From Apiospora phragmitis (Eukaryota > Ascomycota > Sordariomycetes > Amphisphaeriales > Apiosporaceae), in assembly GCA_038363925.1 (NCBI GenBank), contig JAQQWL010000003.1, positions 1,674,001 to 1,738,000 of the forward strand: a stretch of 64,000 nt of DNA, given 5' to 3'. Below are positions 56,679-64,000 of the stretch, one piece after another. Under the pieces are notes generated by a model. It was not told the origin of the DNA and did not search any database. It worked only from the letters and a program-made list of their open reading frames with translations. Each line of letters begins with the position of its first letter. Position 1 is the first letter of the stretch. The translations under genes and the position numbers were made by a program.

Positions 56679-56975
56679 ATGTCCGACTTGAGCTCGCGGC
56701 TGAGCAAGCTGAACGTCTTTTCGAAGCTCACGGGTGAAGACGACGAGGATGAACATGACGAGAAAATCAACTATGAGAGCGTTGCGGGTGGAGGTCACGC
56801 AGGTCGCCGAACCGCCATCACCACCGGCCAGCTGCGCGTCAGCCACGCCCTTCGCTCGTTCCTCGTGAGCCAAAACGTTTTGTCTGGGTGCCGATTTTTT
56901 GAGGTTGTGGACAGCAAATACGTGGTGCGACCGCTTATGCTTGGAATATCAAGGTTAGACGAGCTTCCGAGATAA
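56679..56975 (+). pseudogene. Apparent N-terminal fragment of a phosphoinositide phospholipase C gene
   Basis: A 98-codon ORF begins MSDLSSRLSKLNVFSKLTGEDDEDEHDEKINYESVAGGGHAGRRTAITTGQLRVSHALRSFLVSQNVLS. The arrangement of a short SRLSKL start, an acidic patch, HAGRRTAITT and VSHALRSFLV recalls the N-terminus of filamentous-fungal PLC-like proteins, as far as I recognise it. After VLS the sequence (GCRFFEVVDSKYVVRPLMLGISRLDELPR) no longer resembles the family and it stops. No X or Y catalytic domain follows within the window. It is therefore a truncated copy, or a short unrelated gene whose 3' exons I cannot find. Confidence 0.4.
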
Positions 56976-57319
56976 CCACATGGACTTCATCAGCGGTCGT
57001 GCGTTCATCATCAATCCGGATTAGCCGCAGCGTCGTCCCCTTTTTGTCAACTGCCCGCATTCCTGTGCGACTTGCTGGAAGTACCACCTGGCAATGGATA
57101 ATCGCCTGGCAATGAAATACAGAATAGATTAGGTAACTAAGAATTGTCTCCGTCGAAAGTTGTTAAATCGGCCATGGGTGCAAGTCCCGGAGAGGGGCTC
57201 GTGGATGTCGGCCTTTGCCGGCCGATATGGCACCTACTCCAATAGGCAGGTAGGTAAATTACTCATTTCCCTTTCATTGTGTGACGCTCAGGAGCCGCCA
57301 CTGCCTTGGACCATCTGCA
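56976..57319. other. Intergenic spacer
   Basis: No gene seen. It contains the upstream region of the MlrC-like gene. Confidence 0.45.
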
Positions 57320-58873
57320 ATGGTTTCAAAGCGACCTATCATCGCCATCGCAGGTCTAGCTTGCGAGACTTCGGGTTTTACTCCATCAAGGACTCTAGCT
57401 CCTGCTTTCCACCCCTTACGCGGAGATGAGGAGATCCAGGGCAAGTACCCGTTCATACGAGCCGGGTCGCCCCTGGGGGATGCTGCAGACTGGCGTGGCG
57501 CGCTGATCGGCCATGCGCTGCCGGGCGGTATTGTGACAAGGAGCGCGTACGAAGAGCTCGCGGACGAGATTGTGCAAAGACTACAGGCTATCGTTGACGG
57601 GCTGCCAAATCACCACCTTGACGGGTTATGGTTCGACATCCACGGCGCCATGTGCGTCGAAGGCATCGATGACGCCGAGTTCGATCTCCTCCGCCGCGTA
57701 CGCGCCGTCATTGGCCCCGATGTGATCGTCTCGGCTTCGATGGACTTGCACGGCAACGTGTCGCGGGAGCTGGCGCACCAGACGGACCTGATCACTTGCT
57801 ACCGAACTGCGCCCCATGTCGACGTTATGGAGACGAAGGAACGAGCGTGTCGAAATCTAGTGAATTTACTGACTCAGACCTCCTCCGATGTCAGCAAGCC
57901 GCCACGACGTCCGCTCAAGGCTTGGGTTCCGGTCCCGGTCCTGCTCCCGGGCGAACAGACGTCAACCCGCTTAGAGCCGGCAAAGCACATATACGAGGCC
58001 GTGCCAGAGGTGGAGAAGTGGGAAGGGGTCCTAGACGCCGTCATCTGGGTCGGTTATGCCTGGGCCGACGAGCCCCGGAACCGTGCCGCCATAGTCGTTA
58101 CCGGCTGGGACCAAGCCGCCATTAGCAAAGCAGCGCAGCATCTGGCGAAGCTTTTCTGGGACGCACACCGTGACTTCGCATTCGTGGCACCTACCGGTTC
58201 TTTTGCGGAATGTCTCGATGCAGCTCTGAAATCATCTGCTCGCCCCTACTTCATCTCCGACTCGGGCGATAACCCCACGGCCGGCGGATCGGGCGACGTC
58301 AGCTGGGGTCTCACCCAACTCCTCGCGCGACCAGAATTTCAGACGGAGGATGGACCGACGGTGATCTACGCGAGCGTGCCGGGACCGGAAGCCGTTCAGC
58401 AAGCCGTGGAAGCCGGCGTGGGGGCCCGAGTTACCGTCACGGCAGGCGCCGAAGTGGACAACCTCCACGCGGGGCCCATCACGATGACGGGAAAGGTGCA
58501 CTCGATCAAGGACGGCGACAAGCACGCCGAGGTCGAGGTCGTGTTACAAGTGGGCAGCGTGTTCGCCATACTGACAAAGTTGCGCAAGCCATACCATCTC
58601 GAGCGGGACTTTACAGATCTCCAGCTGGAGCCACGCAAATCTAATATCGTCATTGTCAAGATCGGATACCTCGAACCGGAGCTCTACGACATGGCGGCGG
58701 ACTGGATGCTGGGACTCACTCCTGGGGGCGTCGATCAGGATCTGGAGAGGCTCGGGCACCATCGCATACGGCGGCCTATGTGGCCGTTCGAGAAGGAGTT
58801 CGAGGAGCAGCCAGACCTGTCGGCCCGCATCATACCTATGTCCAATGTGCCGCTGACTGGACCGGATGAGTGA
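57320..58873 (+). CDS. MlrC/M81-family metallopeptidase-like protein (microcystinase C family)
   Basis: A single-exon intact protein of 517 residues. The start at 57320 gives MVSKRPIIAIAGLACETSGFTPSRTLAPAFHP, the typical beginning of the family. An ATG at 57281 would add a nonconserved 13-residue leader. Conserved metal-site-like segments include DGLWFDIHGAMCVEGIDDAEFDLLRRVRAVIGP, VIVSASMDLHGNVSRELAHQTDLITCYRTAPHVDVMETKERA and YFISDSGDNPTAGGSGDVSWGLTQLLA. The C-terminal DUF1485-like part has KVHSIKDGDKHAEVEVVLQVGSV and IVIVKIGYLEPELYDMAADWMLGLTPGGVDQDL. The prototype MlrC cleaves linearised microcystin peptides. The fungal substrate is unknown. Absence of introns and broad bacterial occurrence make ancient transfer possible. 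Confidence 0.9.
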   Translation: MVSKRPIIAIAGLACETSGFTPSRTLAPAFHPLRGDEEIQGKYPFIRAGSPLGDAADWRGALIGHALPGGIVTRSAYEELADEIVQRLQAIVDGLPNHHLDGLWFDIHGAMCVEGIDDAEFDLLRRVRAVIGPDVIVSASMDLHGNVSRELAHQTDLITCYRTAPHVDVMETKERACRNLVNLLTQTSSDVSKPPRRPLKAWVPVPVLLPGEQTSTRLEPAKHIYEAVPEVEKWEGVLDAVIWVGYAWADEPRNRAAIVVTGWDQAAISKAAQHLAKLFWDAHRDFAFVAPTGSFAECLDAALKSSARPYFISDSGDNPTAGGSGDVSWGLTQLLARPEFQTEDGPTVIYASVPGPEAVQQAVEAGVGARVTVTAGAEVDNLHAGPITMTGKVHSIKDGDKHAEVEVVLQVGSVFAILTKLRKPYHLERDFTDLQLEPRKSNIVIVKIGYLEPELYDMAADWMLGLTPGGVDQDLERLGHHRIRRPMWPFEKEFEEQPDLSARIIPMSNVPLTGPDE

Positions 58874-59566
58874 AGTAGGTACTGTGGTGTAGATACAAAT
58901 TAAATATAGTTTGCGCTCGAGGCAAGATTACAGGATTTGAATTTCACGTCTACATAACTAGGGCAATCCTATCCACTGTCATCTATTACACGGGTTCTCA
59001 AACATTACCCGGCAATGAACTTCACAGTCCTGAAACGCATCATCCAAATGTCCCAAAGGGTTTGCTTGGTTCATACTCGCCTGCCTCTTCTGGGTTAGCT
59101 TTTTCCATGTAAGCCATCGGAGCTTTCAAAAAGCTTATCTGGATTCGTCGTTTCCTTCCTCATTAACCACATGTGTGCAGTCAGTCACTCAGTGAGGGGC
59201 AATGGGGAGAGCTTTACTCCTCTCTTGTCAACACCTAACACCTCGATATTACATATGAACTGCTTGTCAGCATGATGTTGCCACATCAGAATCGTGTCAT
59301 TGGTCAGTTATCGAAGCGCCAGGCCGCATCTGAGACTTTGCTGCACGCTTCAATCCCAGGATGGCGGAAAGCCGAAACCGTTATCAGCGGCGTACATTGT
59401 TGGCAGGCCGGCCCCAACTTCCGATGGAGAATGCTGGACATTCAATACCAACAACCGCCATCTATCTCCTAGCAAACTTCTTTCTTCAAGAAACTTGGCA
59501 AATATTCCTATGTAGCGCTTCATCCAGCTCAGGTCTTGTGCTGGCAACGATTTGCTTCATAGCACG
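58874..59566. other. Intergenic spacer
   Basis: No gene seen. Promoter region of the downstream transporter. Confidence 0.5.
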
Positions 59567-61388
59567 ATGCGACGAACGCCAACTGGGACGTGGCTGCCCG
59601 CCTGGGTGCCGCAATCCACGGTCAATCTCTCCGCATTGCTGCTGTTTTGCTCCATGGTGACTTCGGCGGTATGTCTCTCCCTATCTACCAAAGATTGATT
59701 TGCAAATTGTCACAACCTTACTAACCAGTTATATCTACGTTATTTTCCTGAAGACCAACGGGTATGATGGCTCCATGTTGAATGGTCTCAATATCCTGCC
59801 CTCGTACACAGACTACTTCAAACTCACCCCAGCCACCACGGGACTCAATACTGCATCCATCTTCATTGGCAGCATCTTGGGTACCCTCTTCGCGGGTGTT
59901 ATCGCCGACAGGCTTGGGCGCCGCCCGGCCATATTCTGGGGCACTATGATCACGCTCATCGGCGTCATCCTCCAAACTTCGGCCCAGAACATCGCCATGT
60001 TTGTCGTTGCGCGCGTGATTCTCGGATTCGGATCCCAGGTCTCGGGGGTCGCGGCCGGTGTCTATCTGTCGGAGACCTTTCCGAACCGATGGAGAGCCTG
60101 GGGCGTCGGTCTGCTCAACAACTTCTACTAGTAAGTGTATATCCAGCATCCCGGGGACTCGACTTTTGCTCATACCTGTCAGCATCGGCGCCCTGATCGC
60201 CGCTGGTATCACGTTGGGAACGGGAGAGTGGCAGTCAACATGGGCATGGAGAGCCCCATCGCTCTTCCAGGGTATTTTCAGCCTCCTCTGCATCTGCATA
60301 CTGCCTTTCGTCCCAGAGTCGCCACGTTGGCTCGTCCACCGCGGCCTCTACGAAGAAGCCCGCACAGTCGTGGCCCAGACCAACACCAACGGCAACCTCA
60401 CCAACCCCGTCGCCGTCGCCGTGTACAAGGAGATACTGGACACCATCGAGTTCGAGAAGAAGGAGGGCCGAAGCATGAGCCCGCTGGAAATCGTGCGGAC
60501 CCCCGTGGCGCGGAAGCGCGTTCTGATCGGCATGTCGGCCGGGCCGTTTTCGTGTATTGCGGGCAACATCATCGCGTCTTACTATCTAGGTGACGAGCTT
60601 GATACCGCGGGCGTGACCGACACACGAGACCAACTGAAAGCGAACGTTGTTCTTAATGTCTGGTGCCTCCTTTGCGCGCTAACGGGAACCCATCTCGCCG
60701 CGAACTGGGGACGGAAACCTACGGCCATGCTCTCGCAGAGCCTCCTGATCGTGTGTCTCTTTGTCATCGGCGGGCTCTCCAAACTATATGCCGACGATCC
60801 CGAGGGGGCGTCTCGGAGCCTCATATACGGCGACGTCGCTGTCATGTTCCTCTTCCAGGGCTTCTATTCGCTTGCCTGGACGCCGCTGCTTTACCTCTAT
60901 CCGCCCGAGGTCATGAACTACTCTATTCGAGCGAACGGGCTGGCTTTCTCGTCTTTTGGCCTCAGTTCTCTCGCGTATGTAACTCGTTGATTCCCCCGCC
61001 GCTGGAGAAAACTAGTGAGAGCTAACGTGCATTACCCAGGTTGGTACTGGTTTTCGTCATGCCTATTGGCATTGCTAACATCGGCTGGAGAATGTACATG
61101 ACCAATGGATCCTGGGATATCATTGTGCTTGTCCTCATCGTATGCTAAGCCCCATAGTCTTCTTGTACCAAACTTGTACGTACTCATGGCTAACAATGAC
61201 TAATTGATGAAATACAGGCCGTCTTCTGGGTCGAGACGAAGGGAAAGACGCTCGAAGAGATTGACGCCATCTTTGAGGGCCACAAGCATTCTTCTGTCCC
61301 GGATGTGGAATTGGTCAGGAAAGGCGTGGCGACGGTGGATGCCGAGCTGTTTGAGGGAGCGATGAGTCACGGCAAGTCGATACGTTGA
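59567..61388 (+). CDS. MFS hexose/lactose permease-like transporter
   Basis: An intact sugar porter. Exons are 59567-59668, 59754-60130, 60183-60974, 61040-61139 and 61218-61388, with introns of 85, 52, 65 and 78 bp. The first splice joins PAWVPQSTVNLSALLLFCSMVTSA to TNGYDGSMLNGLNILPSYTDYF, the family's conserved first-helix end. That join supports the CTGAAG acceptor at 59753 over the earlier AACCAG. Later motifs are GTLFAGVIADRLGRRPAIFWG, RVILGFGSQVSGVAAGVYLSETFPNRWRAWGVGLLNNFYY, PFVPESPRWLVHRGLYEEA, WTPLLYLYPPEVMNYSIRANGLAFSSFGLSSLA, and VFWVETKGKTLEEIDAIFEGHKH, all sugar-porter signatures. It resembles fungal lactose/cellobiose permeases. The N-terminus may extend through an undetected upstream exon. 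Confidence 0.87.
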
Positions 61389-61868
61389 CATGGATTGGCC
61401 CATACTTGTATTTGTCAACCCTATATTTCTTGGGGGTAGACCAATGAAGAATCGTAAACCTGCATTCAATAGGAGCCTAGCCATAAGGAAGCTCATTCAC
61501 AATGAAACTGGTAAGACGCACCACGAATAGTGTTTCTTGATGGAGGCTAGTTTCAATCTGACCTCATAATCATGAGTAAATTCAAGCGTAAAGTGCTAAA
61601 AGATAGTATACCTCCAGTAATATCCGCAGATCACTGGTCGTCTCTTTCCATTGATACTCGTTGGCATCCAATACATGGCTTACACCACACATCACATCCG
61701 GCCTCGATACGGGACATCAGACAGCAGCAGCCGTCACCGAAAATTCATCACAAGAGTTGACGTTGTGCCACATGAACAAGGCTCGATATGACAAGTGCTC
61801 ACTACCAAGAACGTAAGTTTTTGACAGCCAGGCAGTATTCCTATGAAACCCGACTTACTTGAAGACAT
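61389..61868. other. Intergenic, convergent 3' flanks
   Basis: Gap between the converging transporter and small secreted protein genes. No gene seen. Confidence 0.5.
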
Positions 61869-62390
61869 TCAAAGCGACAATATTCCCATCGCAATGGTCT
61901 CCTCGGTGCTGTTGTCCCACGTGCCAATGGGGTAGGCGGGCGAAGTCTTCTGGGGCCCGGAGAGGAACTCCCACGTGTCGAAGCCGAAGAAGGCCCAGTT
62001 GTCCTCGGGTGCCTTCTTGAAGCACAGGATGACGGCGCCGGTGGCGTTCATGAAGCCGCCGTTGACGCTGTAGCTGGGGCCCTTGTCGTCGCTGCAGGCC
62101 TTGTCCTGGAACGAGGTGCGGTTGGCAGGGAGAGCAGCAGTGCCAGCGACGACGGTGAACTCGCAATGGCTAGAGTCCTGTTGCTGCTGCAGCTGCTGGT
62201 TGTCGGACTTCTCGGTGATGTCGAAGCTGTAGAGGCAGGCGGACTGGGTGCAGGCGATGCGGTATTCCATGATGGACCAGGTGCTGGTGCTGGTCTGCGC
62301 TTCTTGGCTCGTGGCAGCGATTGGTCCGGCGCAGGCGTGGCTGGCGGACAGGAGAAGGGAGCTGAGAAGCAGAAGCAGATGCATGGTCAA
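61869..62390 (-). CDS. Small secreted cysteine-containing protein (effector-like)
   Basis: Single-exon, 171-173 residues depending on the ATG (62390 MTMHLL or 62384 MHLL). The signal peptide is MHLLLLLSSLLLSASHACAG. The mature part reads STWSIMEYRIACTQSACLYSFDITEKSDNQQLQQQQDSSHCEFTVVAGTAALPANRTSFQDKACSDDKGPSYSVNGGFMNATGAVILCFKKAPEDNWAFFGFDTWEFLSGPQ. About five cysteines, one N-glycosylation site (NATG) and another (NRTS), and no membrane tail. This layout is typical of apoplastic small secreted proteins and of the hypersensitive-response-inducing type, but I cannot assign a family firmly. A short polyglutamine tract lies mid-sequence. The frame is intact. Confidence 0.75.
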   Translation of the reverse strand: MTMHLLLLLSSLLLSASHACAGPIAATSQEAQTSTSTWSIMEYRIACTQSACLYSFDITEKSDNQQLQQQQDSSHCEFTVVAGTAALPANRTSFQDKACSDDKGPSYSVNGGFMNATGAVILCFKKAPEDNWAFFGFDTWEFLSGPQKTSPAYPIGTWDNSTEETIAMGILSL

Positions 62391-64000
62391 GGTAGCTGTA
62401 TCTGGAGAGTGGCTAAGTAGTATGTCTGTCTGTCAAGATTGGATTGAGTGATGATGAGCTAGAATACCACATGAAAGCGAATTGAACGGATATTTATATC
62501 GAGTTCTAACATGACATCGTTGGAGAACTCGGAATGTATCATGGAATGACTTTCAACAGCTCTGGTCTTCCACTGCCAGTATCCGAGGATACAGCAAACC
62601 TGCACTGGCAACAAACAAGCAACAGCTGGACCCGAGCTGTAGAGGCCATCACATTCCTGCATAATGCCGACGAGAAAAGCAAGCCGGGCCTCGGCAGTTT
62701 GCGTACTATTTGCAACACTCTCGTGGATGAAGTCATGAAGAAATGGACTCTTTTCTGTTGTAGTTGGATTAAACTGGCGCTTCTGTGATATACCACGTGT
62801 ATATTATCCCACGTGGACCCCTTAGTGAATATGTTGCCGATCGCCAGTGCTTGAACACCACGAGTATGGTCGTATATGCGACATATGGCAAAGATGGGGG
62901 TTCAATATCAAGAAAGAGTCGTCGAGGCTACCCGGGTATGTCTGTCTACACAAAAGCCCACCATCGAGTGGCACACTGCCTGTCAACATCGCAGCAGTCA
63001 CTGTTACCCTGGCTCGTGCTATACAGCTGCAGAGCGAGAGTGATGACACTGGCACGTGGGACTCGGCCCATTCATTGCTCTTCTAACATGACATGGCGTG
63101 GCCCAGTACCTATTTGATGTTAACCAGGGCCTGGTGTTGGACGGGTGTCAAGTGAGTCTATGTGACCGCCCGTGCCGAGTAGGTGACGATGTTGGTGAAA
63201 GCTCACTTTTTGTCTGACGTGTAAACCAGGATGTAATCACTGATAACAACTTATCAAGAACATATGCCGTTTCCTTGTTCAGACTTTTGGTATGAGGCGT
63301 GGAATTAGTTGGATAATTCCATGGTCCAAAGTGATCCACAAGCTGCTAACAGACAATACACACAAAATACAAACATAGAAGAGTAGAGTAGGCAATCCCA
63401 TATAGTTACCAGACTGATGAACAGAGACATGTCAACGGTTCAGGGCAACAAATTCCGAAAGAGCCACAGCATTGGTGGCAAACACCACTGAGCCCGAGTC
63501 GACGCCATCACGCGTGGAAGCCGCTGCAGCGTAATTACAGCACGCATGTGAGCAGTTGGCGAATGAACATAAGATGGACTCGGGCAGCAGCCACCCACCG
63601 TGCCACATGGGAAAAGCTTTGGTGGGGTTGGGGGTTAGATACCTAGCGCAATCTGTGGCTAGAGCTCTTATCGGCCCCCACCGTTCAAGCTAGTGGCTTC
63701 CGTGGAGTTTCCATAAAGGCCACGTAAAAAAATCCTACAGCACAGCTACTGATTTCTTCCTCCAACCTCCAATTCAAGCAGGTCATAAATCTGGACACAG
63801 AACACCATGCAAACAGAGGCGCTGCTGCCTTGTCTGGTGCCACTGTCACTCCCGCCCTGAACGGCATTTCCTGTTGCGCCTCTATTGATTTAGAAACAAA
63901 CTTCCTTCCCACATCATCATCAACATCCACGTCCAATTGCGTTCATTGTGACATCTGAACCTTGGCCACCTGTTGGTTACCTAAGAGAAGCAGCACGGCG
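62391..64000. other. Gene-poor terminal stretch, 1.6 kb
   Basis: No supportable coding gene. It includes the promoter of the small secreted protein. Short ORFs lack any recognised domain. Confidence 0.45.

Overview
The window reads as a nuclear chromosome segment of a filamentous ascomycete, most likely a Sordariomycete. Protein genes are interrupted by short spliceosomal introns of about 50-150 bp with GTAAGT-like donors and CTAAC/CTAAT branch points. Coding DNA is GC-rich and gene-poor spacers are AT-richer. The content is typically fungal: a BLI-3-type protein, CFEM and fasciclin GPI proteins, a Cel6 cellobiohydrolase with a CBM1, a Zn2Cys6 regulator, a 2EXR protein and an intron-bearing nuclear tRNA-Phe. 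There are no prokaryotic operons and no CRISPR.

Layout. 0-12.7 kb: beta-hydroxyacid dehydrogenase, 2EXR protein, amino-acid permease, bli-3, FAS1 protein, then a 2.2 kb spacer and a type II HAD hydrolase. 13-24 kb: Zn2Cys6 regulator, a six-hairpin glycosidase, two lineage-restricted-looking genes and a berberine-bridge-type FAD oxidase. 25-38 kb: an unknown gene carrying two related introns, an old yellow enzyme, a DUF1996 secreted protein, Cel6, then AP-2 mu. 38-46 kb: HD-domain cyanamide hydratase, a broken kinase, a decayed relic, a CFEM protein and a quinate/sugar transporter. 47-56 kb: GH36 alpha-galactosidase, nucleoside diphosphate kinase, a DUF1279-like mitochondrial protein, an NMT1/THI5-like binding protein and tRNA-Phe. 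56-64 kb: an apparent PLC N-terminal fragment, an MlrC/M81 family protein, a second MFS transporter, a small secreted protein and an empty end. Several genes (Cel6, GH36, six-hairpin glycosidase, two transporters, AA7-like oxidase) fit a plant-polymer-degrading lifestyle, but nothing shows that they form one co-regulated cluster.

Two signals stand out. First, two introns of the gene at 25.5-27.7 kb and a stretch downstream of bli-3 are diverged copies of one ~150 bp sequence family whose 3' end carries its own branch point and acceptor. This looks like an introner-like element family. Second, about twenty single-base frameshifts, many of them in G/C or A runs, interrupt otherwise well-preserved genes, including four in the highly conserved AP-2 mu. 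Consensus errors explain most of these better than mass pseudogenisation, so most frame-broken genes below are annotated as real genes.
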